NCBI RefSeq assembly: GCF_029633865.1
Contig: NC_079212.1
Span: 147,080,845 to 147,144,844 of the forward strand
Reading direction: 5' to 3'
Origin: Lampris incognitus
Taxonomy: Eukaryota; Chordata; Actinopteri; Lampriformes; Lampridae
Length of the DNA stretch: 64,000 nucleotides
Part shown: positions 1 to 10,982 of the stretch, piece after piece
Numbering within the stretch: position 1 is the stretch's first letter
How the letters are laid out: each line of letters begins with the position of its first letter
Position numbers and translations under genes: made by a program
The notes under the pieces: generated by a model
What the model saw: only the letters and a program-made list of their open reading frames with translations
Told to the model about the DNA's origin: nothing
The model's database searches: none

Positions 1-261
1 TGGGTGCTATCCATGCGCGCATTGATGACGCAGTGATGCAAAATGTGGGACGTGTTTCTCTGACCAATCAGAGGACTGCACTGATTTTGGTACCCGCTCG
101 TTTTTTTTGGAACCTTGACAAAGGTGGTACCAGAAAAGTGGTAACAGTTACCAAAATGCTGGTACTTTCCAGTAATGGCAAACGAAAAAAGGGCGAGTCG
201 AGTCAAGTCGAGTCGGTACCATGTAGTGGAAAAGGGGCATTAGAGAAATACAGCTGAGGTG

Positions 262-722
262 AATTGTTCTCCTTTTTATTTTTTAAAATTTTCCCCCTTT
301 TTCTCCCCAATTGTACTTGGCCAATTACCCCACTCTTCTGAGCCATGCCGGTCGCTGCGCCACCCCCTCTGCCAATCCCAGGAGGGCTGCAGACTACCAC
401 ATGCCTCCTCCCATACATGTAGAGTCACCAGCCATTTCTTCTCACCTGACAGTGAGGAGTTTCACCAGGGGGACGTAGCACATGGGAGGATCACTCTATT
501 CCCCCCAGTTCCCCCTCACCCCAGAACAAGCGCCCCGACTGACCAGAGGAGGCGCTAGTACAGCAACCAGGACACATACCCACATCTGGCTTCCCACCTG
601 CAGACATGGCCAAGTGTGTCTGTAGGGACACCTGACCAAGCCGGAGGAGACACGGGGATTCGATCTGGCAAGCTACGTGTTGGTAGACAATGGAATAGAA
701 CGACGCTACCCGTACGCATCCA
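262..722 (-). mobile_element. tRNA-derived SINE, family A
   Basis: Reverse-oriented copy of the same SINE found at 22178, 57998 and 61185. The head, near 722, holds degenerate polymerase III A and B boxes. The body carries the shared blocks found in the other copies, and the tail near 262 is A/T-rich. It is a retroposed element, not a functional tRNA gene. It lies in the slc6a11 intron that runs off the left edge. Confidence 0.8.
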
Positions 723-1224
723 GATTTATTATTGAGTATATAAGCCTGAAGAAGGCGTCACAGCGAACAACAAACAGTTATCAAATGAATCTCCAAGTCT
801 CGATTACTAGCCGTGTTATAGTAAAACCTTCATTTGAATATTTCAGAGTTGTATTTCTATGATTTCATTAAGTAAGCAGAGCTCGTTCTTCTCATATGGA
901 GATGGTAGTAACTGTGAGGTCCACGGGTCTCTGTACCCAGACTGACATCTTCTAACAGAGTAGATGTTGATTCCAGTCATGGCCTAAACAGATATGCTCT
1001 GTATTTTAAGCATTACAATGATATATTCCAGCGTATGAACATGGGTTTGTAATAAAGTGGATGGTGACAGATATCAAGAGGATGGTTGAAAGAGCACTCA
1101 TGGCTGCGCCTCAAAAACCTCCTGAAACACATTCTCTAAGAATTCCTCTGCTCCTCACCATGCTGCGTCTCCGTTGATATATTCCTGAAATGGGCATGAA
1201 AAAAGTCCTTCAAATATGACAAAC

Positions 1225-1620
1225 GGGTCCGCGGTGGTGTAGCGGTCTAAGCATTGGCTTTGTGTCGATGCATTTGCCCACTGGGGACCGGGGTTCATGC
1301 CTCGGTCTCGTCAGATCCGACTATGGCCGGACTCGATAAAGCAGCGATAATTGGCAACGCTGTCTTCGGGAGGGGGCGGAGTCAGCTTGTGTTCATCACA
1401 TGAATGCGTCTCTGTGAGTGTGGGGGAAAAAGCAGTGGTTCGGCCTGGAGTCACCTTGTCACGAAAGTGGCGAGGCATCTCCTTCGAGACTGCCGGCCAG
1501 GGAGATGCAGTTGATGAACGCATGCAGTACGAGGGTGGGTGTTTGAACTAAAATAGGGATCGATTTGCCACTAAATTGCGAGAAAAAGGGAAAAATCAGA
1601 AATAAATTTAAAAAAAAAAG
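1225..1620 (+). mobile_element. tRNA-derived SINE, second family
   Basis: The head reads as a tRNA-like promoter: A-box-like TGGTGTAGCGG near 1233 and B-box-like GGGTTCATGCC near 1290. A GC-rich body follows, then an A-rich tail up to about 1620. The body differs from the other SINE families in the window. It sits just beyond the last visible slc6a11 exon, inside the intron. The family is not named here; the polymerase III head and A-rich tail are what is seen. Confidence 0.6.
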
Positions 1621-1641
1621 ACAAATGAAAAGCATACTCAC

Positions 1642-1723
1642 TCCCAGAACTCGATGACAGGAGAGGTAGCGTTGGGGTTTGTGATGTTGGTGGCATTTTC
1701 TCCATAGTAGTCCACACAGTTCT
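1642..1723 (-). CDS. slc6a11: GABA transporter GAT-3, coding exon 4 (extracellular loop 2)
   Basis: An 82-bp exon bounded by a CTGCAG acceptor and a GTGAGT donor, in phase with the exon at 2186-2326. It encodes the start of the large second extracellular loop: ENCVDYYGENATNITNPNA, then TSPVIEFWE. Three N-glycosylation sequons (NAT, NIT, NAT) are visible, as expected for this loop in SLC6 transporters. The cysteine in ENCV is the usual disulfide partner of the one in GCGH of the previous exon. The next exon is not in the window, so the gene continues left of base 1. Confidence 0.88.
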
Positions 1724-1960
1724 CTGCAGGGACACAGGGACGCTGATTACTGTACATACAGGATCAGTCCTTCACTACTTCCTGTTCTCTGTGCACTCTA
1801 AATCCAACAGTCCAAGAGTCAGTATCACATACCGCTGGTTACTTCATCTAACAGCCTTACCAGTGCTGCCAGAGTGCCCGCAGGCAAGGCACCACATCCT
1901 CAAAATGAGAGCTCCAGAATTTCTCACCTCACGAAATAACGGATCTGCATGGCTGTGTGT

Positions 1961-1998
1961 GTGTTCATGGCTATGTGTGTGTGTGTGTGTGTGTGTGA
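1961..1998. repeat. (TG)n microsatellite
   Basis: Interrupted TG dinucleotide run in the slc6a11 intron between the exons at 1723 and 2186. Confidence 0.9.
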
Positions 1999-2185
1999 CT
2001 TGGAAATGTGTGGAAACTGAATAAGTTTGAGTTACCACGTGTCTCTTCTTCCTAATGATAGTGCGAGGTCACACTGGGATTTCCCACTAGTGTTTCATGT
2101 TTGTTTGTTGAAGTGAATATTGTAAACGATTTAAATCGTGTGTAGGTGTCAGTTTCTTCACCCGTCTTGCTGTTCTGCAGCTCAC

Positions 2186-2326
2186 CTGTGTTCCAGTAGT
2201 GTCCGCAGCCAGCCCAGGGCAGCTCTGTGGTGAAGCAGTTGAAGAGGTAGAAGATGGCCCAGGATAGAATCACCACATAGTACACGTTCAGGTGAGCCTC
2301 GATCACCTGCGTGGCATAGCCGATAC
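2186..2326 (-). CDS. slc6a11: GABA transporter GAT-3, coding exon 3 (TM3)
   Basis: A 141-bp exon with acceptor GGCTCAG and donor GTGAGC. It encodes [17 protein letters not shown], then [17 protein letters not shown] and [13 protein letters not shown]. This is TM3 and the start of extracellular loop 2. The TTELPWxxCGHxWNT motif is typical of GABA, betaine and taurine transporters. IEAHLNVYY and [11 protein letters not shown] favour GAT-3 over GAT-2 or the creatine transporter. Both junctions interrupt codons after the first base, matching the flanking exons. Confidence 0.92.
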
Positions 2327-2509
2327 CTGAGCCGTCAGAGAGACAAACACATGAATAATGTTCTGTTAAGAAGGATGGATGGTGGATTTGAAAACGCCTG
2401 CCTCTTCTGCGTGAAATCTGCTCACATGAAGTTTAAATAATCTAAAACATGACTCAAGATATCCCAGAAAAATTACCTGGATCACTGAGCATCAACACAT
2501 GATTCAACA

Positions 2510-3075
2510 TAAACACCAGAGAACAACACCAGAGAACAGAGAACACAGAACAACACCAGAGAACACCACTAGAGAACACCACCAGAGAACAACACTAGAG
2601 AACAACACCAGAGAACACTAGAGAACAACACTAGAGACCACCAGAGAAGAACACCAGAGAAGAACACCAGAGAACACCACCAGAGAAGAACACCAGAGAA
2701 CAACACTAGAGAACAACACCAGAGAACACCACCAGAGAACAACACCAGAGAACACCACCAGAGAACAACACCAGAGAACACCACCAGAGAACAACACCAG
2801 AGAACACCTGAGAACAACACTAGAGAACAACACCAGAGAACACCACCAGAGAACAACACTAGAGAACAACACCAGAGAACACTAGAGAACAACACTAGAG
2901 ACCACCAGAGAAGAACACCAGAGAACACCACCAGAGAAGAACACCAGAGAACACCACCAGAGAAGAACACCAAAGAACAACACTAGCGAACAACACCAGA
3001 GAACAACACCAGAGAACACCACCAGAGAAGAACACCAGAGAACACCACCAGAGAATACCACCAAAGAATAACAGG
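2510..3075. repeat. Short-unit minisatellite (ACCAGAGAACA type)
   Basis: About 45 imperfect copies of an 11-14 bp unit built from AGAACAACACC and AGAACACCACC blocks. It lies in slc6a11 intron sequence between the TM2 and TM3 exons. The strong strand asymmetry (no T in most units on the plus strand) leaves the minus frames open over long stretches. These are low-complexity translations, not proteins. Confidence 0.92.
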
Positions 3076-3165
3076 GTGTTGATGTAGTTGTAGTTTTTAA
3101 AGGAATTTTAAGAAACTCAAAAACTTTTATAAAAATCTCTCTCACTGTCTCCCTTGATTCTCTCT

Positions 3166-3169
3166 AGGT

Positions 3170-3200
<31 letters not shown>

Positions 3201-3201
3201 T
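3166..3201. repeat. (ACAG)n microsatellite
   Basis: About eight copies of ACAG in the slc6a11 intron. Confidence 0.95.
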
Positions 3202-3319
3202 GTATGTCAAGATGTCCCAGACTGGCCTAATCAGACAACCTGCACATCCTTCCTCACCCTCACTTCCATCATCCATCCCCATCATCCAACACTTCCTCTC
3301 CTCTTTAAACCTATAAAGT

Positions 3320-3925
3320 CATGTTGGGGCGTGGTCCTCAGTAGTGGAAGTGATTTCGGTCTGCACGCAGCTACTCCGTGAAAGGAATCTAACCCTCGAG
3401 CTGGTGATTAGCACCTGTATGCTCCATGAACCATCAGAGAAGAGCTCCAAGCAGTTAAAAAAAAAGAAAAAAAAAGAAGCGGATATGTGTGCTATTCAGA
3501 AAACTCACTGTGGAAACTGCAATGGACAACACTCTCCTGACCGCAGTAAATGCTATGCATTCAACAAACTTATGAAATGATTGTGGCAAACTTGATCATT
3601 TTGCTAAATGCTGCAGATCCGCACCAGCACAGGACACAGGTAGTTCCAAAGGCCCAGTCAATGCACAACAAGACGGAGTGGACGAACTGAATCCGGGACC
3701 AGACAGACAGTGCTCTGGACGATACTTTTTACTGTGACCTGGCTGATTTACCTACTCAGATGGGAAACATCTTCACAACACTGAAACTGAAAATGGAAAG
3801 GGGAAACTAAAGATAAAAGTGGACACTGGTGCTGAGTGCAATGTGACGTCCAAACGCATGCTGGATGCAGCTGACCACGCAATCCCTGTGAATTCACGTG
3901 AAAGAATCGATCTTGTACCTATGGA
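3320..3925 (+). pseudogene. Gypsy-type retrotransposon remnant: gag zinc knuckle and protease
   Basis: The conceptual translation shows a zinc-knuckle-like CGNCNGQHSPDRSKC near 3504-3550, typical of vertebrate gypsy gag. After frame breaks, VDTGAECNV near 3818-3845 is a retroviral-type aspartic protease active site (DTG). Frameshifts and stops separate the parts, so it is dead. A fragment of integrase tail in the same orientation lies at 7745-8075 and may come from the same copy, split by later insertions. The clade assignment is by motif only. Confidence 0.6.
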
Positions 3926-4084
3926 GGTAAGAGAATTAACACAGAAGGCACAGCAATACTACGCTGTTTGCAGGGGCTATTCGCATTTCACGTGGTCAGT
4001 AGGGGTGCGAGACCACTGCTTGGACAATCACAGAAAGCTGAACCAGTTCACCTGGACACAACCTTTATTGAGAGAAACGTTTCA

Positions 4085-4795
4085 TCACTCGTACACGGCA
4101 ACGTTTCCAACACAAAACGGTGAAGTTTTTTTGTGTTTCGGCCGTTCGTTCACACGACAACGGCGTTTTGGGGGCCTGAAAACACAAACTTTTGAAAGCG
4201 GGTTCCAGACTGAAATCTTCTGAAAACGCAACTCCAGCGTCGCCGCGTAAACTAGCGAAACCGGTTCCCGTGGAAACTGTGACGTCACAGCTCCGCTTCG
4301 CACACGCGTATTACGTTTTCAGTCAAATAGGCATGCGCGTTATGAACAACGGCGGCTTACCGGGCTGTTTGTGCCGGCGCCCCTGCTAAGCTTATTAACG
4401 CTCCTCCAGCCAAGCGTAGATTTGCTGCACCATTACTGGAGGGTGGACTAACAACTCCACCTCATCACCCCTCCACACCAAATGCTCTGTGTTCCAGCGG
4501 ACACTCGCCATCGCCTGCTTGTTTACTCGCCGCTCTGAGAAGAAGGCGTTTGTACGAGGGCGAGTTGTGTGACTGAGGTCCACCGGAAGAGCTCTCTACT
4601 ACAAAGGTTCAGCGCCAACTACTGGCCTGGCATGCACACTACAGCGTTTTTAGCCGTTGTTTCGCGGATCCGTGTGCACGCGGATCTATTCAAAATGATG
4701 TCGTCTGAACGCGGAACCGTTTTAAAACGCAAAGGAAAAACTTTTCCGTTTTTAGCAAGCCCGTTGTCGTGTAAACGTGGCCTCAGTCTCAAGTG
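4085..4795. mobile_element. CpG-rich non-autonomous DNA transposon (imperfect inverted ends)
   Basis: The left end, near 4150-4210, shares CACACGACAACGGCGTTTT-type sequence with the reverse complement of the right end near 4700-4790 (ACGTTTACACGACAACGGGC). The interior is unusually CpG-rich for an intron, including GACGTCAC and several CG-containing blocks. No credible protein is encoded. It is probably an old MITE; exact ends and target duplication could not be fixed by eye. Confidence 0.45.
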
Positions 4796-4902
4796 ACTGC
4801 AGATATCCCCACCTTTATAAACAATACAGTGGCATAACGACTGAAAACAACGACCAGTTCCATATGCAAATATGGGCGCCGTGACCATTAACTAGAGTTA
4901 CA

Positions 4903-5330
4903 TTGTCTGTGAATGTTCTCATTCATCCAGGTCATGGTGATCCAAAGGAGTTGAATCAAGTGCAACTGGACTTGGTATATATCCGTGAAGACGTTTCGCC
5001 TCTCATCCAAGAGGCTTCCTCAGTTCATGCCTTTCTGACTGGCTGGTGATGAGACTCAGCATTTATCCTCTTGGAGTCGTTGTCAGAGCTATAGATGTCC
5101 ATGGCTCTTTGTGTCCATGGCTCTTTGTGTCCCGAGGACACAAAGAGCCATGGACATCAATAGCTCTGACAACGACTCCTAGAGGATAAATTCTGAGTCT
5201 CATCACCAGCCAGTCAGACTAGCTTGGTCTAGCCAGAAAGACACGAACTGAGGAAGCCTCTTGGATGAGAGGCGAAACGTCTTCACGGATATATACCAAG
5301 TCCAGTTGCACTTGATTCAACTCCTTTGGA
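4903..5330. mobile_element. Foldback element of Penelope type with 10-bp target duplication
   Basis: The two halves are long inverted copies that meet near 5135 around a duplicated ATGGCTCTTTGTGTCC block. Both contain GACGTTTCGCCTCTCATCC and CTGACTGGCTGGTGATGAGA. The same arm sequence ends the Penelope-like element at 14936-16677. The element is flanked by perfect direct repeats TAGAGTTACA (4893-4902 and 5331-5340), read as the target duplication. It has no coding capacity, so it is a non-autonomous derivative made of two inverted terminal regions. Confidence 0.8.
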
Positions 5331-5399
5331 TAGAGTTACAATGACAATGTGTACCATTCACAGAGGATTGGGGAATGTTTGCAATCACAGCATTGTAAG

Positions 5400-5960
5400 A
5401 TGGTGACAGATGTAACTCTTAGCTCCCCCCTCGGTTCAGGGATGGCCGTTCCCTCTTCACATAGATTGCCTCTTTGACTCCCTGTTTAAACCAGCGTTCC
5501 TCCCTATCAAAGATGTACACATCCTCATCCTTGAAAGAGTGGCCACTGGCCTGTAGACTGTGGAGTGTAGACTGTGGGTGTAGCCTGTAGCCTGTAGACT
5601 GTGGGTGCACACTGTGGAGTCCTAGTCTAACGTGTTAGCTCTCTTGTGTTGTGCCATCCTCTTGGCCAGCGTCTGTTTAGTTTCCACAATGTATAAATCA
5701 TGGCAATCCTCCTGGAACTAAACAGCATACACTATATTGCTCCGTTTGTTCCAGGGGACCCTATGCTTAGGGTGGACCAACTTCTGGTGTAGCGTGTTTT
5801 GGGGTTTGAAAGCAACAGAGACGCGGTGTTTGGAAAATACATGTCTCAACTGTTCCAAAACTCCCACCATATACGGAATCAACACTGGTTAACACTTAGG
5901 GCAGCTGTTGTCCTTCTCCTCTCCTTGACTGTCTAGTACACTGTTTATTGTTATAATAAT
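5400..5960 (-). pseudogene. Penelope-like element remnant: GIY-YIG endonuclease tail
   Basis: The minus strand encodes GHSFKDEDVYIFDREERWFK then QGVKEAIYVKRERPSLNRGG. This is the same C-terminal block as the endonuclease of the Penelope-like element at 15258-15641 but clearly diverged. Further upstream on the minus strand, weak reverse-transcriptase-end similarity continues to about 5900. It is broken and is the older of the two copies. The foldback at 4903-5330 lies right beside it. Confidence 0.65.
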
Positions 5961-5975
5961 AATAATAACAATAGG

Positions 5976-6312
5976 GCAGCATGGTGGCACAGTGGTCAGC
6001 ATGGTCGCCTCACAGCGAGAAGGTCGGGGTCGTTCCGGGTCGTCTTCTGTGCTGAGTTTGAATGTTCTCTCCGTGTCTACGTGGGTTTCTTACGGGTGCC
6101 CCAATTTCCTCCCACAGTCCAAAGACATGTAGGTCAGGTGAATCGGCCACACTAAATTGTCCCTAGGTGTGAATGTGTGTGAATCGGCCCTGTGATGGCC
6201 CTGGCGGCCTGTCCAGGGTGTCTCCCGGCCTGCCGCCCAATGACTGGTGGGATAGGTTCCAGCATCCCCGTGACCCTGAGCAGCATAAGGGGTTTGGATA
6301 ATGGATGAATGG
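5976..6312 (+). mobile_element. tRNA-derived SINE, family B
   Basis: The head GGCAGCATGGTGGCACAGTG holds an A-box-like motif, and a degenerate B box follows. The body includes CCCACAGTCCAAAGACATGT and GGTCAGGTGAATCGGCC. The tail ends in GGATAATGGATGAATGGATGG, followed by a (TTA)n run at 6328-6360. The same family occurs at 60750-61140 (plus) and at 23165, 30530, 34690 and 44451 (minus). It lies in the slc6a11 intron. Confidence 0.8.
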
Positions 6313-6364
6313 ATGGAAAAAAAATTACTATTAATATTATTATTATTATTATTATTATTAGGGG

Positions 6365-7615
6365 ACCGGAGGGTGTGTTCCAATTATAGGGGCATCACAC
6401 AGCTCAGCCCCCCTGGGAAAGTCTACTCTAGGGTGCTGGAAAGAAGGCTCCGACCGACTGTCGAACCTCGGATCCAGGAGGAACTATGTGGATTCTGTCC
6501 TGGCCATGGAACAACGGACCAACTCTACCCTTGCGGAAGTGCTGAGGGAGGCATGGGAGTTTGACCAGCCAGTCTACATGTGTTTTGTGGACTTGGGGCA
6601 GGCTTACAACCGTTTACCCTGGGGCATTCTTTGGGGGGTACTGCAGGAATATGGGGTACCAGGGCAGTTGCTACAAGCCATCTGGTCCTTGTATAACCAA
6701 AGTGAGAGCTGTGTCCACATTCTCAGCACAAAGTCAAAGACTTTTTTGGTGGGTTTCCAACTCCACCAAGGTTGTCCCTTGTCTCCGATTCTGTTTGTGA
6801 TATTCATGACAGGATCTCAAGGCGCAGCCAAGGTGAGGAGTGTGTCCGTTTTGGGAACCTCAGAATTGCATTTCTGCTCTTCGCAGGTAATGTGGTTTTG
6901 TTGGCTTCATCAGAACACAACCTCCAGCATGTACTGGGGTGGTATGCAGCTGAGTGTGAAATGGCTGGGATGAGAGTCAGCACCTCCAAGTCTGAGGCCA
7001 TGGTTCTCTACCGGAAAATGGTGGATTGCTCCCTCCGGGTTGGGGATGAGTTGTTGCCTCAAGTGAAGGAGTTCAAGTATCTCGGTGTGTTGTTCAGGAG
7101 TGAGGGTAGGATGGTGTGGGAGCTTGACAGGCGGATTTGTGCAGCATCAGCAGTAATGCGGATGTTGTAAAGCTCTCAATTTACCACTCAATCTTTGTTC
7201 CAACCCTCACCTATGGTCATGAGCTTTGAGTAGTGACCGAAAGAGTGAGATCGTGGATACAAGGAGCTGAAATGAGTTTCCTCCGTAGAGTGTCTGGGCT
7301 CAGCCTTAGAGATAGAGTGAGGAGCTCAGACATCCAGAGGGAGCTCAGAGTAGAGCCGCTGCTCCTTCATGTCGAAAGGAGCCAGTTGAGCTGGTCCGGG
7401 CATCTGATTAGGATGCGTCCTGGGTGCCTTCCTTTGGAGGTTTTCCGAGCACGTTCAACTGGGAGGAGACCCTGGGGTAGACCCAGAACTCGCTGGAGGG
7501 ACTACATGTCCAATCTGGCCTGGGAACACCTTGGGATCCCCCAGGAGGCGCTGGAGGGCGTTGCTGGGGAGAGGGACGTCTGGAGTGCTCTACTTAGCTT
7601 GCTGCCACTGTGACC
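6365..7615 (+). pseudogene. Non-LTR retrotransposon (LINE) reverse transcriptase remnant
   Basis: Three frames together show reverse-transcriptase blocks: NYRGITQLSPPGKVYSRVLE near 6380, VYMCFVDLGQAYNRLPWGIL near 6575, FQLHQGCPLSPILFVIFM near 6755, FAGNVVLLASS near 6880 and VKEFKYLGVLFRSEGRM near 7060. A long C-terminal region follows (GRRPWGRPRTRWRDYMSNLA near 7470). The catalytic FADD is FAGN here, and frameshifts and stops break the ORF. It is a dead 5'-truncated copy of a LINE common in fish. The clade is left open. Confidence 0.8.
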
Positions 7616-7739
7616 TGACCCTGGAGAAGCAGCTGATGATGAGATGAAACGAGATGAGAATAATCATTACATTTATATAGCGCTTTCCTAGACATCTGGA
7701 AAAGTGCTACCATGATGGGACGGACATCCAAGCTGCCCT

Positions 7740-8080
7740 CCTCCATGCTTGCAACATTCCCAGTGATGGGCTCCCCTTTCCTGCTCAGCAAATTCTGTCC
7801 AGACAGACCAGAACATTCTTACCACTATCCAAAGCCATGCTCCAGCATGCCATCAACACTAATGTGAAATCCACTATCACAAAAATGAGAATGAAGAAGA
7901 AAGCATATTATGACCATAATGCCTGGTGCCTCCCTGCATTAAGACCAGGTCAAACCGTCAGGAAGCAGACTGCACATGGTTTAAACAGGTTAGCAAGAGT
8001 AGAGAGCCCAGCTCCTCAGCCCAACAGCTACATAATAACATCCCAAGGAATCAGGAATCACCCAAATCTCCTCTGAGTTG
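7740..8080 (+). pseudogene. Gypsy-type retrotransposon remnant: integrase C-terminal tail
   Basis: The translation shows MLQHAINTNVKSTITKMRMK, KKAYYDHNAWCLPALRPGQT and a PQPNSYIITSQG block. This pattern (YYD, LPALxPGQ, RSYxV) is the linker and chromodomain-like tail of gypsy pol in fish. Some 450 bp of A/T-rich sequence follows to about 8530 and may include LTR remnants, but no LTR pair could be matched. It shares the orientation of the gag-protease fragment at 3320-3925. Confidence 0.6.
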
Positions 8081-8657
8081 ATGAACCCCCACTGGCCAGC
8101 TCTGAAAATTATCTGCCATGAATGCACAGCTCAGCAGCATCTGATCCAAAAACTGTCTACAATGAAACCTCACCACTCCCACCACTCATTGTCACACCAG
8201 AAGTCTCCTCAGATGATTCATGTGGCAGACAACCTGTGGTGACTCACTTAGGAACATTGCACCTTGAAAAACATTACCCCTGAAGTGATTGCTTACTGAG
8301 TTCTCTTGTTTGGTTATTCTGTACCGTATTAGTTATAGGTGCCATCTCATTTTCTTCTTGTGTGAGAGTTTTTCCGTTTCCAGTAATGTACTGTACCCTT
8401 ATTCATGCTGTTGCATTCATGGATCCGTGTCACTCATGTTAGGTAATGTAGCTGTTGCTTGTATTTCTGTTATTTACTTTGTGTCAAATTTAGAAGAGGT
8501 GGGATGTTGCGTTGTGGTGCTCTCACTTTAAATTATAGGCGATGATGTATGTCGTGCACAGGTCGTGACCTCAGTTTTTGAATGTCGGCCACCAGATGGT
8601 AAATAGAGTTTCGAGTGTGTGAACTCTACAGGTCTGCTATCAAGTTTAGACACTTTA

Positions 8658-8873
<216 letters not shown>

Positions 8874-9699
8874 TTACAAACACAAGAAGAAACTCGTCAG
8901 ACTGCCAGTCATACTGACCAACATGATGAGGAAAAAACAACAACACAAAAAAAAAATACTCAAACTTGGAGCCTCATTCTTGAGCCAAGATGGTGGCATA
9001 GTGTTTTACTCCCACCTGTTGAATAATATTCTCAGATACTTTTACACTCTACAGACTTTTCCTCAGACACATTTCTACCTTTTAAGCCAGTCCTTCTCAT
9101 TTAGGTCCTCAGATAGCACCGGTACTGTTGTTTCAGGTGAATGCAATGAACCTGGTAGAAGAGAAAACTAGCAGTACTGGTGGTACCTGAGATCCTGATT
9201 GAGAACCACTGGTTTGGAGTGTTGTATCATGTAAGTTGCAGTTTTCACATCTTAGTATCTCACCAAGTCAAATGTGAAAACTTGCTTGGCGATAATAAAA
9301 CTTGATTTGGCTTCATTTGAATAACTAGTCGCAAATAAAGTAATCTTGAATCTTGCCTGTTAAATAAATGTCCCTTAACTTCCAGGGAAAACAATCATTC
9401 CTGAATTACCGTGAATTCAGCTGCTGTAGAGTTAACAATAACTCCCTCTCTCTTCCCATTTAATAATTTCATTACAACATAGAAAACTGAAAAAAATATA
9501 TATCAGAATTCCTCCTTTATAATTCACAGTGATGCCAGCACTCATGACTTTCAGGTTTGGCTGCAGTGGTTAGAAAAAGAACCTGTCTCACTTCTGCACG
9601 GCAATCATTCAACCTCAATTTATCGCTATGTCTCATTTCCACTCTCCGTGGGAACCTGTCTGACCTTGTTTCAACCCCCAGTCATCTGTTTCTACGTTG

Positions 9700-10186
9700 A
9701 TCTGATAACAGCTAAGAAAACCCATCTTACCTCCTCCATTCTTATATCAAGGATAACAGAACCCCTCTTTCTTTTGCGTTTAGTTTTGTGAGGAACAGAG
9801 TTATGGAAACCTTGCTTACCTCCTATATTCTTAAAGCAGAGGTAGGATAACCTGTCTTACCTCTTCCATTTTTGTAGCACAGACGAGAAAACCTGTCTTA
9901 CCTCCCCTTTTCTGATAAGAGGTAGGTCAACCTGTCTCACCTCTTCCATTCCTTGTAGCAGAGATAGAAGAACCCGTCTTACATCCTCCGTTCTTATTTA
10001 CGAGGTAGGAGAACCTGTCTTACCTCCTCTATTCTTGTAGCAGAGATAGAAGAACCTGTCTTACATCCTCCATTCTTATTTATGAGGTAGGAGAACCTGT
10101 CTTACCTCCTCTATTCTTGTAACAGAGATAGAAGAACCTGTCTCACCTCCTCCGTTCTTGTAGCAGAGGTAAGGGAACCTCCATAC
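9700..10186 (-). repeat. 41-bp minisatellite derived from the end of slc6a11 coding exon 1, with decoy splice donors
   Basis: The last 35 or so bases of the first coding exon plus its splice donor are repeated downstream in the intron. Donor GT dinucleotides occur (plus coordinates of the AC) at the true site 10145 and at 10104, 10063, 10022, 9981, 9939, 9900, 9859, 9818 and 9729, nearly all 41 bp apart. Units read on the minus strand as TATCTCTGTTACAAGAATAG then GAGGTAAGA, a copy of the YLCYKNGG codons and donor. Two unit types alternate, suggesting an 82-bp higher-order unit. Confidence 0.92.
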
Positions 10187-10374
10187 ATTGCCCAGTCCGA
10201 TGATCTCTCCAGCCACCGATAGGACGAACTCGATCTTGTTGTTCCAGTGACCCCTCTCATTATAGCCACCGTCCTCCAGACTAGAGCTGGACCCCTCTGG
10301 ATCTCGGCCGTCTTCCGGCTTCCCATTTATAACGGGCCCACTCTTCTCGGCTGTCATGTCTCTCCAACAGCCTG
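10147..10374 (-). CDS. slc6a11: GABA transporter GAT-3, first coding exon (N-terminus and TM1)
   Basis: Translation starts at the ATG at 10357-10355. Bases 10358-10374 are 5' UTR, preceded by a pyrimidine-rich acceptor (CCCTCTCTCTCAG). The 71 codons begin [19 protein letters not shown], an acidic cytoplasmic tail, then [20 protein letters not shown] and [17 protein letters not shown]. The latter is TM1 with the unwound sodium and substrate site shared by SLC6 transporters. MTAEK and [20 protein letters not shown] point to SLC6A11 (GAT-3). The protein imports GABA with Na+ and Cl-, mainly in astrocytes. Exon order is 10147, 8729, 2186, 1642, with the rest beyond the left edge. Mapping at the 3' end is unusual: the donor GAG|GTGAGA is copied nine times downstream. 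Confidence 0.93.
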
Positions 10375-10376
10375 CT

Positions 10377-10980
10377 GAGAGAGAGGGATGAAGGCATGGA
10401 GAGATGTCACCTCATAACCAACACCTTTTCAATCGATTCAGTGACTTTTACTTTTGTACATCTTTCCTATGGGACTGTCCCTAAAGAGCGAAACCCCGCC
10501 CATCCCACCACCCACAATAAAGATGTCAAACTCAGCTAAAGCTTTCTTTTCCGCTTTTCAATGAGTGTTATTTAGTTTGTATACAGCAACATGACCGGCT
10601 TTATCTCTTTTAAGTCTAAATGGATGGAGAGCAAAAAGAAATAGAACAGAGTTAGGTTTACAGGCTGCTTCCTTAGGTAGTCTATTTTACTGCTAGAGAA
10701 TAGAACGTCATGTAATTATGAAGGAGATACACCTGGGAGGGCAGGCAGAAAATATATGCAGGACTGTTAAGTTTCTTCTAGACACATTAAACTTCTCTAG
10801 TGATTATACAACACACAACTGAACATTTTTGGTGATGAGTTTATAAAAAACAAACATCGAGTCACTACAAGGTTCAATGGGTAAAATGCCTGCTTTTGAT
10901 TTTTCATCAAATAGATAAATGAATGAATAGATAAATAACCAAATACATAGATATTTGATAATTGTAACTAAATCTGACTC
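10377..10980. other. slc6a11 5' intron, no recognisable feature
   Basis: A/T-rich sequence between the coding exon and the candidate first exon. No repeat, ORF or motif of note was seen apart from a short GAATGAATAGATAAATA stretch near 10920. Confidence 0.4.
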
Positions 10981-10982
10981 AC

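Noticed and set aside
2569..3145. Hydrophobic LVLFSGVLLW-type open frames resembling a membrane protein
   Set aside because: Produced by the AGAACACCACC-type array; the frame starts and stops with the array.
10076..10146. Extension of the first slc6a11 coding exon past the donor ([14 protein letters not shown]...)
   Set aside because: It reads into the 41-bp array. The GT at 10146 and the phase of the next exon fix the exon end at 10147.
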